Below are positions 33,625-42,856 of a stretch of 64,000 nucleotides of DNA, in pieces. The notes beneath the pieces are model-generated. The model saw only the letters and a program-made list of their open reading frames with translations, made no database searches and was not told where the DNA came from. The translations under genes were made by a program, and so were the position numbers. This DNA comes from Xanthocytophaga agilis (GTDB lineage: Bacteria > Bacteroidota > Bacteroidia > Cytophagales > 172606-1): the NCBI RefSeq assembly GCF_030068605.1, contig NZ_JASJOU010000002.1, forward strand, positions 186,001-250,000. The letters run 5' to 3'. Numbering within the stretch: position 1 is the stretch's first letter; each line of letters starts with the position of its first letter.

Positions 33625-35160
33625 TTAACTATTTTGCTTTTGCATATATTTATACTCGATATTTACCATAGCAGCAGTAGTATCTTCTGCCACTACTTGT
33701 TTTACCATTAGTGTGTTATACACTTCCTTCGCTATCATCTGAATACGGGTAACTGTTTCGAGTATATCATCTTCAGATGTACGAGGATTAATGGTACACA
33801 TACGCATCACCAGCTTTCCGTTAAGTCTTGTAGTTGGGGTTAATGCAAACTTATCATCTGCAACAGCCAGAGCTATAGCATCATTTAGTTCTTCAATCAT
33901 CTTCTCATCAAGAGAAGCTGGCGCATACCGAAAAGTCACAATACCAAGCCTGGCATCACTCATAACCTGCCATCCCTCCCTCTCTTCCCACAAATCCTGT
34001 ACATACTTTGCTAGTTTGATACCACGATCAATAGCAGAGCTAAAGTTCTCCAGACCAAATATTTTGATAGACATCCATAGTTTGAGTGCTCTGTCACATC
34101 GGGTAAGCTGAAGACCTTTTCCATAAAAATTAACATCATTCATGGATTCTTCAAGATTACGCATATAATCAGCAGTCATATCGAAAGTTTCTGCCAGCCA
34201 TCTATCTTCTTTCACTAACAAGCACCCCACTTCATAAGGTTGGAAAAACCATTTGTGAGGATCTACAGTGAGCGAGTGAGCATACTGTATACCATTCAGC
34301 ATTTCTTTTGCTTCTTTACTCAAAGCAGCAGCAGCTCCGTAGGCACCATCAACATGCAACCACATATCTTCCTGCTCACAGATAGCATAAATTTCCATTA
34401 ATGAATCAATTGCTCCGGTATTGGTTGTGCCAGCATTTGCAATTATACAGAATGGACGTAGTCCGGCAGCTTTATCTGTTTCTATCTGTTGTCTCAGATA
34501 TTCTACATCCATACAATAATCTGCGCCAACCGGAATCTTTCGAATCTGGTCAGTTGCAAATCCCAGGATATAGGCAGCACGTTCATTAGACCAGTGCGCC
34601 TGGTCTGAGAAATATAACACAGCATTCTCAATCTTATCTTTCAGCTTAATCTTTCTGGCAACAGTAAGTCCACTGAGATTTGCAATAGATCCCCCTCCCA
34701 CCATAATACCGCCTGCTTTTTTGGGAAAACCAATTATCTCCTTAAGCCAATCAATGACAATGATTTCTATTTGAGTGGGTCCGGAAGAGAGCATCCATGC
34801 CCCAGTAGTAATATTGAATCCTGTGGCCAGCAAATCAGCCATAACACTTACAAAATTGCTGGGACCTGGTACCCATCCAAAAAGACGTGGATGGTTCATA
34901 TGCATAATATGGCTAAAAATATCCCATATCGCTTGTTCGAATACATCTTCCCACTTTGCTCCTTTTTGAGGTGCGGGCTCCCGCAATAAGGCCTCCATTT
35001 GCTGACGGCCTACCATATTTACAACAGGCTTGTCCTTAAGAACTACAGAGTGCTCGATAATGGTATCAATAACCTTATAACCAAATCTGCGCATCTCTTC
35101 CTGAGATAGCTGTAATTGTGCATAGTCAGATAATTGCAAACTGTTTTTAGAATCAAACAT
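33625..35160 (-). CDS. Group II PLP-dependent amino-acid decarboxylase (aromatic type)
   Basis: The 511-residue product is a pyridoxal-phosphate decarboxylase of the AADC/TyrDC/TDC family: HPRLFGWVPGPSNFVSVMAD near the start, GGGSIANLSGLTVARK for PLP phosphate binding, DMWLHVDGAYGAAAALS with the ring-nitrogen Asp, and Lys303 in VDPHKWFF as the PLP Schiff base. Such enzymes make tryptamine, tyramine, phenethylamine or DOPA amines. The exact amine cannot be told, since the selecting residues of this family are not identifiable by eye. It has its own 1-kb upstream region and is followed by the GNAT gene. Confidence 0.9.
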   Translation of the reverse strand: MFDSKNSLQLSDYAQLQLSQEEMRRFGYKVIDTIIEHSVVLKDKPVVNMVGRQQMEALLREPAPQKGAKWEDVFEQAIWDIFSHIMHMNHPRLFGWVPGPSNFVSVMADLLATGFNITTGAWMLSSGPTQIEIIVIDWLKEIIGFPKKAGGIMVGGGSIANLSGLTVARKIKLKDKIENAVLYFSDQAHWSNERAAYILGFATDQIRKIPVGADYCMDVEYLRQQIETDKAAGLRPFCIIANAGTTNTGAIDSLMEIYAICEQEDMWLHVDGAYGAAAALSKEAKEMLNGIQYAHSLTVDPHKWFFQPYEVGCLLVKEDRWLAETFDMTADYMRNLEESMNDVNFYGKGLQLTRCDRALKLWMSIKIFGLENFSSAIDRGIKLAKYVQDLWEEREGWQVMSDARLGIVTFRYAPASLDEKMIEELNDAIALAVADDKFALTPTTRLNGKLVMRMCTINPRTSEDDILETVTRIQMIAKEVYNTLMVKQVVAEDTTAAMVNIEYKYMQKQNS

Positions 35161-36115
35161 AATGTGGAGATAATTCAGAAATAAGTAATGATTAATTGGG
35201 TATATGATTAAATAGGCTTGGTTATAATTAAGGGTATTAAGACTAACAGTACATTAGAATCGCTTTTCTGAAGATTATCTACTTAGCATAAACCGTTCTC
35301 ATCCAATGGTATCTGACACACAAATACTTAGACATTGGTTAAAATACAATTAAAAAATAAAAATAATACAAAACACTTTTATGTATCGCTCTAAACAACT
35401 ACATATCACAATATGTATATTTTTTCCATAATATACTAAAAAAGAATAGTATAAATTACAATTTTCACAAAAAAAAGATACATATTTTCAATATATACAT
35501 AAAAGTTATATTAAATTTACAAATAACGTATTCTTACTCACATAGATAACGAAGAGAGCATACAAGAAAAAGACAATTATTAATTAGCGGATTTACTGTT
35601 GTAAGTTGGATAGGTCGTACTAGAATCTATAGCAAAAGGGAATTGTATGCTATCTGAAAATCAAAAGAGTTTGGATTGGTGTATTTTTGATCTGTTGAAA
35701 ACAAATTAACAGGTAAATAATAATTAATCGTTCAGATTATTAAGTTTAGAGTAGACAATCTTTCAGCAAATGAGTAAAGATCTGAACATTGTAATTTCCG
35801 AGGAGTACACCATATATGCAAGAAGGATCTAGAAAACATTGAGATTTGAATCAAGAATAAACTATTCCATTTTTTCTAAAGTTACTCTTTTCTTACACAA
35901 ATGCCAAAACTATACACAGGGATTTATTACTATATACACATTTTACAGAGATGTATCTATAATAAATCTCTTTATTTAAAAGATATCTGTTTCATTTTCA
36001 CATAGTTTAGATTGGATTTATCTGAAAGGAAGAACTTACTTGTTTTCATATTTATTTTACTGAACCCAGATCATCATAGGTTTAATACAATAATCTCATG
36101 AAACTTTATAAATGC
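35161..36115. other. Roughly 1-kb intergenic stretch
   Basis: Very AT-rich with no credible gene. It should hold the promoter of the decarboxylase gene. No repeat or RNA recognised. Confidence 0.35.
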
Positions 36116-36147
36116 AATACCTTGAGGGTTAAGAGTCACAAGGTATT
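36116..36147 (-). terminator. Hairpin terminator of the STAS-like gene B
   Basis: AATACCTTG (36116-36124) and CAAGGTATT (36139-36147) form a 9-bp stem downstream of the minus-strand STAS-like gene. Confidence 0.6.
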
Positions 36148-36166
36148 ATATTTATTTTATCTATAG

Positions 36167-36568
36167 TTAACTTACAGAATTTATCCACTTTTTAGCTAGT
36201 TCCATACTAGCAAAATGTTTTACCAACTCATTTTCTTCTACCTTTTCTTTTGTCTGGGTTGAAAAATTCTTTACCGACATCTGTGCAAATGCGTTCTCAG
36301 ATAGAACAAAGGCCATTCTCTTTAGTCCATTCTGTATTAATTCAGGCATAACAGAGGCTGCATACTCAGTGTCCTCTCGTCGTACAATAGAAAGCTGAGA
36401 TGTATCTGAAATGATTGCTCTTACATTTTTCTCTCTGGATATATCAACAGTTTTGTCGATAGCATTTCTAAAATTCTCACTACTTATAAAGCCTAACCAT
36501 GTTTGTATAAGTGTTTCACTGGCAGCATCATAATCAATATTAACAAATTTCTCTTCCAGAATTTTCAT
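36167..36568 (-). CDS. STAS/SpoIIAA-like protein B
   Basis: The 133-residue product shares the size and strand-helix order of the protein at 32457 (YDAASETLIQTWLGFISSEN; VRAIISDTSQLSIV; terminal helix ELAKKWIN). Pairwise identity looks low, so the two are distant family members. It carries no recognised phospho-Ser site. The gene lies between the decarboxylase operon and the GRAS-like gene, each with its own terminator, and no operon link is visible. Confidence 0.65.
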   Translation of the reverse strand: MKILEEKFVNIDYDAASETLIQTWLGFISSENFRNAIDKTVDISREKNVRAIISDTSQLSIVRREDTEYAASVMPELIQNGLKRMAFVLSENAFAQMSVKNFSTQTKEKVEENELVKHFASMELAKKWINSVS

Positions 36569-36748
36569 ATTTACTTATGAAGTTTTAGTAATAAATAGTT
36601 ACAGGCTAAAATACAAAAATGAAAAAGTGACATCCCTTCTTCAAAGAAATCTTGCAAATTTCCTTACAATGAAAGTCTTTTCACGTTTTAACTATTTTTA
36701 TTTCTCTAAGGTTTTATCTATATAGAAAATATGTCCTTCCCAGAAACA

Positions 36749-36786
36749 AAAATTGCGCAATAATTAACTAATTATTGCGCAATTTT
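36749..36786 (-). terminator. Terminator of the GRAS-like gene
   Basis: A perfect 18-bp inverted repeat (36749-36766 and 36769-36786) with only two bases between the arms, located 16 bp beyond the stop of the minus-strand gene at 36803. Confidence 0.8.
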
Positions 36787-36802
36787 CGGGCGAATTACTT
36801 AT

Positions 36803-38002
36803 TTATTTATTAAAAAATTCAGAATTAGATATAGAAACCAGGTACTTATTTGCCTTCTTTTCAAATAAATCTGTTAAAACCACTTCCAGAGGCTCTGCCA
36901 TAATTACAGAAATAACATCCTGGTCCTTATACCTAATACTCCAAAAATCATAATAACTGTCATGTATTTCTATACTGCCATGTATTTCTATACTGCAATA
37001 GTTATCAAAATACAGATTTAAATCTTTTTTAGTAGCAATAAAACCAACCTCCTGCAATAAGGCTAACCATTGGCCAACAGCATAATGTTTTTCAACCCGA
37101 TCACTTTCATGAACACCCAGTATATCATCAACTTCTCTGCTAAAAAATAGTTTTAGAGCATTCTTTTCTTCATCTGCCAATGGTAATTCATCAATGGCCT
37201 CAAATATTAAACTAAATAAATGAAGACAATTTTTAAATCGCTGATAGTAGTTGGGTTCATAGTGATCGACATTGGGCTCTGACAACACAATAGCTCTTAC
37301 AGATATATCCCTTAAATTCTGAAACACCTTAATTCTATCTCGATTAGATTTAATATGATGCAATGCAAATGATGCATTCACAACAATATTATCACCTAAT
37401 CCGGATAGTACTGCAGACCAATCCTGCAAAGACATGTTCTCAGAAAAATCATTTTTCAGAATATAGTTAACTTCAAAAGGAACATCTTTGGCTATCTCTT
37501 CAAAGTTTTGTTTTGCGGCTTCCAATGCTTCAGCAAATGGTTCTATAGCAACAATAGTTATTTTCTGTAGCTGACGTAGAGGTTCGTTTCCCAATCGACG
37601 TACTATTTCCCTGGCTTGATATCCTGTTCCTGCACCAATATCAACTAACACAGCCTCTTTCCAACCTCTAAGCCGCTCACAGATAAGAGTGTTAGCTAAC
37701 TGCTGGGTCATACTAATCATTGGAAACTTTTTAATCAAAAGCTCAAACAATTGAATCTGAGGTATTTCAAATTTCTTAGTATAGATATGTTCATATTTGT
37801 CTGTACTATCTTTGGTGAATTGTTTCATGGCTCGTGCGAATACAAAATCCAACATAGTATTCTCTGCATCAATATTTTTCCAGCTTTCCTGCTCGATCTG
37901 ATGGATAGGCTCCATAATCTCTTCATATACATAGTGAGGAAAACAACGCGCTAACCGGGTTAGCTTCTCTGTATTTGCTGTCAGAAATTTGTTCGTAAAC
38001 AT
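36803..38002 (-). CDS. Bacterial GRAS-domain protein (Rossmann methyltransferase fold)
   Basis: The 399-residue product shows the order of plant GRAS motifs: leucine-rich region and KKFPMISMTQQLANTLICER (about 91-110), VHIID-type strand VLVDIGAGTGYQAREI (118-133), then ITIVAIEP (148-154), VVNASFALHHI (207-217), PFYRE-like PNYYQRFKNCLHLFSLIFEA (250-269), GVHESDRVEKHYAVGQWLAL with QEVGF (297-321, the G..R.ER.E...QW...AGF signature) and a SAW-like end. Bacterial GRAS proteins were predicted to be small-molecule methyltransferases with an SAM-binding GxGxG, which GAGTG here supports. It likely methylates a small molecule. Target unknown. Confidence 0.8.
   Translation of the reverse strand: MFTNKFLTANTEKLTRLARCFPHYVYEEIMEPIHQIEQESWKNIDAENTMLDFVFARAMKQFTKDSTDKYEHIYTKKFEIPQIQLFELLIKKFPMISMTQQLANTLICERLRGWKEAVLVDIGAGTGYQAREIVRRLGNEPLRQLQKITIVAIEPFAEALEAAKQNFEEIAKDVPFEVNYILKNDFSENMSLQDWSAVLSGLGDNIVVNASFALHHIKSNRDRIKVFQNLRDISVRAIVLSEPNVDHYEPNYYQRFKNCLHLFSLIFEAIDELPLADEEKNALKLFFSREVDDILGVHESDRVEKHYAVGQWLALLQEVGFIATKKDLNLYFDNYCSIEIHGSIEIHDSYYDFWSIRYKDQDVISVIMAEPLEVVLTDLFEKKANKYLVSISNSEFFNK
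36961..36996 (-). repeat. Tandem 18-bp duplication within the GRAS-like gene
   Basis: CATGTATTTCTATACTGC is repeated twice without gap (36961-36978, 36979-36996), giving a six-residue duplication SIEIHG/SIEIHD near residues 337-348. It keeps the frame and lies in a loop before the SAW-like region. Confidence 0.8.
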
Positions 38003-38203
38003 AGGTTATTCGTAAATTAGTTGTGGGTAATGATGATATATCAAAAATATCAAAAATGTTATTTTCCACAAGTAATCTCCTTACCGCCTATAAAATATAG
38101 TTTACAAGCCTTATATTATTCATTCATCCCAACAGTACCTCCTTTTTTAAGCGCATGCAATGATTCAATCTACAGACTCAGAAAATATTCTATGGTCTAT
38201 TTA

Positions 38204-38758
38204 CTATAACTTTAACTCTTCTATATACTCCAATGCATGTATAAAACGGTCTTCCATATTTCCTGACAGTAGAAAGAAAGGCAATCCACGAGATTCTAAC
38301 TCTTTTTGAAAAAGAGCATGCATCTCTTCTCTATCATTTGGACGATCTCTTATCCCATCAGGAATCCAGGGTAGATCGATATTCATAAACAGATACAAGT
38401 CTGCATAGCAACCAGGAATGGTTTCTACTATCCAATCAGGACATTTGCCGTAATAGGCTTCACTATATACTTTGGTTTCCAAAATATCGGTATCACAGAT
38501 TAAAAGCTTTTTTGTTTGAGATAGATAATATTGTTCCAGTTTAATTTGTCCTTTGGCAATAGGTGTTACATCACGATAAGTGAGTAAACGATTGTGTTTT
38601 TCCTGATAGATCCGTGCATACTCGGGAGTCCATATTGTATGAAAATGTGAAGCTAGCTGTTCAGCGAGTGTAGTCTTGCCTGTGGATTCTGAACCAAACA
38701 GTGTAATTTTTATCTTTGGATGATGTGATCTGGAAAAATTCATGTAATTAACATTCAT
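38204..38758 (-). CDS. NadR-like nicotinamide riboside kinase/P-loop ATPase
   Basis: The 184-residue product has a P-loop GSESTGKTTLAEQLA near the N-terminus and the sequence WTPEYARIYQEKH, a pattern of the NadR kinase domain (EYAR...). LICDTDILETKVYSEAYYG and IRDRPNDREEMH are also NadR-like. Full NadR has an NMN adenylyltransferase domain before this one; here only the kinase domain exists, as in many Bacteroidota. The likely reaction is phosphorylation of nicotinamide riboside to NMN. The start could be at 38743. Confidence 0.75.
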   Translation of the reverse strand: MNVNYMNFSRSHHPKIKITLFGSESTGKTTLAEQLASHFHTIWTPEYARIYQEKHNRLLTYRDVTPIAKGQIKLEQYYLSQTKKLLICDTDILETKVYSEAYYGKCPDWIVETIPGCYADLYLFMNIDLPWIPDGIRDRPNDREEMHALFQKELESRGLPFFLLSGNMEDRFIHALEYIEELKL

Positions 38759-38768
38759 ACATAAAAAA

Positions 38769-38798
38769 ATAACAACCCTTTTGAAAAAGAGTTGTTAT
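38769..38798 (-). terminator. Hairpin between the exported-protein genes and NadR-like gene
   Basis: ATAACAAC (38769-38776) and GTTGTTAT (38791-38798) with a longer, imperfect stem of CCCTTTT/AAAAAGA, lying upstream of the gene at 38828 in the plus direction and downstream of it on the minus strand. Confidence 0.55.
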
Positions 38799-38827
38799 CC
38801 AATAAGCTGTATAGTGTAGCAATACTT

Positions 38828-39721
38828 TTAACTAACTTTTATCAGGAAAAGATCCTGTTTGCCATCTTTCTTTGCTTTTTTATCTACAACAGGTTGAAAA
38901 CCTCTGATTTCCTGCCCCCCTCTGCTAAACTTCACAAAATACCCTATGACTTTTTTCTTTACTACTAATTTATTGCCATCCAGCTTAATGTCTTTAGGAT
39001 TATTTGATTGCACACGCCATCCATATCCCATCCATTCTTTAGCTATCAATGTAATGTTATCCCATTCAAACAGCCATGCAGTTTCCCGCCCACCTCTCTC
39101 TGAAGTCTTCCACTGATACTCTCCTGCATATTCAGCTGGTAATCTTTCATCTTTTTCAAGACCGGATTTTGGCAGCTTATCAATATCCAGTCCGGTAAAA
39201 TCAGAAGAGGGCAATACTATTGTTTCCTGCTTTCCATCTAATTTTGTAACAGTTGTTTTTGATTCATCCCCGGATACAGAGGCCTCCCTTGTATCATTGG
39301 ATTTAGTCTCAGGCTCTTTCTTTGGTTTCTTTTCCTTTTTCTCTTTTTTTTCAGGCTCTGTAGTTGCTATTGGCTCTGCAGGCCCTTCTTTTCCTGTTTC
39401 TGGTTTTGTTACAGGTTCTACAGTTGTACTTTTAGGGTCCATTGTTGTGTTTTTTACAACAGGGGCAGCAACAGATTCATCTGCATCCATCACATCAATG
39501 TATCCACTGGAATATACAATACTTGATACTTCACTGGTAGGAATAGAAAAGGTAGCCCCATTAGGTGAGGAAAACTTTTTGTATTGAATCTCATTTTTAG
39601 AGATCTCCACTACAAGAGCATCAATTACTGATTTATCTTTTTTCTGAATTTTATCCGGAGCCTTCTGTGCAATAGCCCAATGACTGATAAATAGTAATAA
39701 AACAAAAAGAAGGTTTTTCAT
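38828..39721 (-). CDS. Exported protein with N-terminal small beta domain and Pro/Lys-rich linker
   Basis: From ATG 39721 the 297-residue product has a signal peptide (NLLFVLLLFISHWAIAQ). After it comes a beta-domain (KKDKSVIDALVVEISKNEIQ and IPTSEVSSIVYSSGYIDV) also found in the exported protein at 43884, then a low-complexity linker rich in Lys, Glu, Pro and Thr (about residues 95-160), and a C-terminal domain (EYAGEYQWKTSERGG; WLFEWDNITLIAKEWMGYGW). Function unknown, probably periplasmic or outer-membrane attached. Last gene of a run of four exported-protein genes on this strand. Confidence 0.6.
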   Translation of the reverse strand: MKNLLFVLLLFISHWAIAQKAPDKIQKKDKSVIDALVVEISKNEIQYKKFSSPNGATFSIPTSEVSSIVYSSGYIDVMDADESVAAPVVKNTTMDPKSTTVEPVTKPETGKEGPAEPIATTEPEKKEKKEKKPKKEPETKSNDTREASVSGDESKTTVTKLDGKQETIVLPSSDFTGLDIDKLPKSGLEKDERLPAEYAGEYQWKTSERGGRETAWLFEWDNITLIAKEWMGYGWRVQSNNPKDIKLDGNKLVVKKKVIGYFVKFSRGGQEIRGFQPVVDKKAKKDGKQDLFLIKVS

Positions 39722-39887
39722 TTTTGAATTGTTTTGTTTGTAGGCTAAAATCAAATTCCATACCATTTCACAAAATACATCCAAAAATGAATTCAGGTGA
39801 AATCGAATTTATTGATTTTAGAGTGTTTGTTTGGTATAATGAATGTATATGAATAAGTACAAATCTCATCAGTAGTACAGAAAGATA

Positions 39888-42806
39888 CTACTTTAAATAA
39901 TTCTTTTTTAGTGATTCATATTTTTTACGGTAATCTTTATTATCCCGTAAATTTTTCAGATATCGTTCTTCATCCTGCTTTACCTGGTCTTTATTCATCT
40001 TTCCAGTCTTAAAGGAAGTCTCTAACCAGGCCAGTGCATTTTCCCATTGATTCTGCTTTGCATAGGTACAAGCCATACCATATTGTGCCTGTGCATATGG
40101 ATTCTCGATTTTTAACGCATTTTCAAACTGCTTTAAGGCTTCTGTAGCATTACTCAGATTAAGATACACAAAACCCAGCTCAGAATAAAAATGTGCATCA
40201 GCTGATTCAGGATATTTTTTCATAAAAGCCTGCATATCCTGTAATGCCTCATTGTATTTATTCTGATGAGCGTACACTATTCCTCTTGTAAAGATAGCAT
40301 CTTTCGCTACAGCCTGAGTATCTGCTTTGATTACAGTATTAAGATCACCTAAAGCTTCATTCATTTTCCCCAACTCCATATATGAAACGGCTCTGTCTCT
40401 ATAAGCCAGATAATTCTTATTATTTCGTTTGATAGCATCATCAAAATCACTGATTGCTTTTTTATGATCTCCCTGCTGCTGATAGATCAACCCACGATAA
40501 CGATACGCATCTGCATAATTATCTGCATAATCCAGTCCTTTTTTCACATCTTCCAGTCCTGCATTGCTTTCTCCTGACAGATACCGGACATACCCCAACA
40601 TACTATATAATTCTGCCAATTGTGTTTTAAATGATAACACATTTGCTTTAGCTTCATTCTTTTTGTCTTTCTGGGCTTGTGATAACAAAGGTAGTGTCAG
40701 ATTGATAGCTTTTGTTAAGTCTGCTTTAGCCTCTGTATATTTTTTTATATGAGTGTAAGCAAAGCCTCTTCCCTTTAGTCCATCTATATAGGTCGGCTCC
40801 AGCTCTACAGCTGTACTAAAGTCTTCTAGTGCATCTGCAGAGTTACCTAATTGAATACGAGCCATACCTCTGGCATAATAGGCTTCTTTGTAGCGTTCAT
40901 TCACCTGTAAGGCCTGAGTATACTGCTCAATTGCCTTTTTATAGTTCCCTTGCCTTTCCCATAGCTGTCCCTGCATAAACCATGCTGCCGCATATTTAGG
41001 TCGGATAGCCACTGCATTGCCCAATGCTTTCTGCGCTTTTAACCAGTCATTCTGTTTCATGGCAAGAGTGCCCTCATCATAAAACTTCATAGCTTTAGCC
41101 TGAATATTTACAACTAATGCAGATTCCAGACCTAACGCTTCTGCTTTATTAAAATCAGCTGCCGCTTCTTTAAGCTTGCTAACTTCCATCCACAACATTC
41201 CCCGCTGATAATAAGCCTTTGCAAATTCAGGTTCTACCCGAATTGATTTTTCAAGATTTTCTTTTGCTGCCGTAAAATCTTTTATCTTAATCAATACCAA
41301 TGCTTTCTGGTAAGGATATAAACCTCTTTTAGGTGCTAATGCAATGGCTTTGTCATAATCTTCCAGAGCCCCTTTAATATTATTAACCTTCTCTTTTAAT
41401 TCTGCTTTTTTGGCATGATAAGCAGGATTAAGAGGGTCAATGGCTTTGGTAATAATATCATAATCAGCAATAGCCGATACTACATCATTGCGACGTGTTT
41501 CATTCAAATCAGCCCGAGCCAGACGAGCCTCCAGATAATTCTGATCAAGGGCAATAGCTTCATTAAAATCTTCTATAGCTTTTTCAGCTGCTTTCTTCTC
41601 ATTTGCCTGCAAATAGCTCTTGCCTCTTAACAAATATAACTCCGGATAGTTGTTTATCGCTTTTTGTTTCTTTTTCTGTTTTATCAGGTCGTCTGTCTGT
41701 TCTATTACATCTTTATATTTCTTTGCTTCAAACTGAGTCTTTAATCCTGATATCTCCTGTACGAAATTAGACAACCGTTTAATCTCCGGATCCAGTGTAC
41801 TTAACATTTCAGGCTTTGCATTCAGAGCCTTTCGGTAATATTCTATAGAGGATTCATAATCCCGAAAATTTTTCGCAATATCACCTTTCTTTTTTAACTC
41901 ATCATATGAGAAATAAGTAGCAATAATCCGGTTTACTTCATTTATACGGATCTTGGGATAAGTCCGAAAAGGGTATACTTCTGCTGCTGCCAGATAAGCA
42001 TCTTTAGCAGCCAAGTAATCTTCTGTTGAGAAAGCCAGATCGGCCCGTTGGATTGCCTGAAGGTATTCACTTTCCCGTTCTTTCTTATCAGCCTCTTCCC
42101 GTTCGCGCATGTATTTGGACACAGCCTCTTCTATGTCCTTCTGAGAAGCTACCCCACCGGTATTCCCACTAGCTCCGGTTTCCTCTGAAGGCCCGGCTAA
42201 CAAGGCCACATCATTTTCATGCCCTTCCAAAGGAGAATTGGGATCATAAAAGCTAATTCCTACAATTTTTGCTTTCCATCTGCTACCAGCTTTCTCTGCA
42301 CGGATCTGAGCTATTCTTTTGACAGGAGAATACCCAGCTCCTGACTTTTTATATTTGCTTCCAAAATGACTTTCAAAATAGACTTTAACATAAATAAAAT
42401 CCTTCTTCTTCACATTGGACACCTTAATATCTGAAAATGTGATAGAAGCATCTATGGTTTTTTCGTAAAAAACATCCAGTGTATTCAGATACTTCTCTGC
42501 ACTTAAATCCTTCGTATTACCTAATTTATAAGCAGGGTCTATATCATCTTCAAGAACTACATCTTTATTGTAGAAGATTTGATTCTTGGAAGAAGAATAA
42601 CTATTCGTAATTACATCTTTTAACTCATTAGGGGGAAGATCTGCAAATGTCACAAAGTTTAACAAATCCTGTAATTCGACAATGGCATTCTTTGCCTGAT
42701 AGCTAATCTCAGCACCTTCCTTTACTGTAAGCTCCTGGGCAAACGCAGCTATACAAAAAAAAGAAAGAATACTGTATGAAAAGAGAAACTGGCGTATTTT
42801 GTACAT
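39888..42806 (-). CDS. Large exported tetratricopeptide-repeat protein
   Basis: The 972-residue product begins with a signal peptide (FLFSYSILSFFCIAAFAQE). A beta-rich N-terminal part (about 25-200) precedes many TPR units (for example AAAWFMQGQLWERQGNYKKA; EAYYARGMARIQLGNSADAL; ADAYRYRGLIYQQQGDHKKA), at least fifteen 34-residue repeats. It is a periplasmic scaffold for protein-protein contacts. The gene lies 50 bp after the stop of the gene upstream (42857), so they are co-transcribed. Partners unknown, perhaps the neighbouring exported proteins. Confidence 0.85.
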   Translation of the reverse strand: MYKIRQFLFSYSILSFFCIAAFAQELTVKEGAEISYQAKNAIVELQDLLNFVTFADLPPNELKDVITNSYSSSKNQIFYNKDVVLEDDIDPAYKLGNTKDLSAEKYLNTLDVFYEKTIDASITFSDIKVSNVKKKDFIYVKVYFESHFGSKYKKSGAGYSPVKRIAQIRAEKAGSRWKAKIVGISFYDPNSPLEGHENDVALLAGPSEETGASGNTGGVASQKDIEEAVSKYMREREEADKKERESEYLQAIQRADLAFSTEDYLAAKDAYLAAAEVYPFRTYPKIRINEVNRIIATYFSYDELKKKGDIAKNFRDYESSIEYYRKALNAKPEMLSTLDPEIKRLSNFVQEISGLKTQFEAKKYKDVIEQTDDLIKQKKKQKAINNYPELYLLRGKSYLQANEKKAAEKAIEDFNEAIALDQNYLEARLARADLNETRRNDVVSAIADYDIITKAIDPLNPAYHAKKAELKEKVNNIKGALEDYDKAIALAPKRGLYPYQKALVLIKIKDFTAAKENLEKSIRVEPEFAKAYYQRGMLWMEVSKLKEAAADFNKAEALGLESALVVNIQAKAMKFYDEGTLAMKQNDWLKAQKALGNAVAIRPKYAAAWFMQGQLWERQGNYKKAIEQYTQALQVNERYKEAYYARGMARIQLGNSADALEDFSTAVELEPTYIDGLKGRGFAYTHIKKYTEAKADLTKAINLTLPLLSQAQKDKKNEAKANVLSFKTQLAELYSMLGYVRYLSGESNAGLEDVKKGLDYADNYADAYRYRGLIYQQQGDHKKAISDFDDAIKRNNKNYLAYRDRAVSYMELGKMNEALGDLNTVIKADTQAVAKDAIFTRGIVYAHQNKYNEALQDMQAFMKKYPESADAHFYSELGFVYLNLSNATEALKQFENALKIENPYAQAQYGMACTYAKQNQWENALAWLETSFKTGKMNKDQVKQDEERYLKNLRDNKDYRKKYESLKKNYLK

Positions 42807-42856
42807 GACATTTCAGGTTGGGAATGTGTGTAAGCTCATAAAATCATCTCTAAAAT

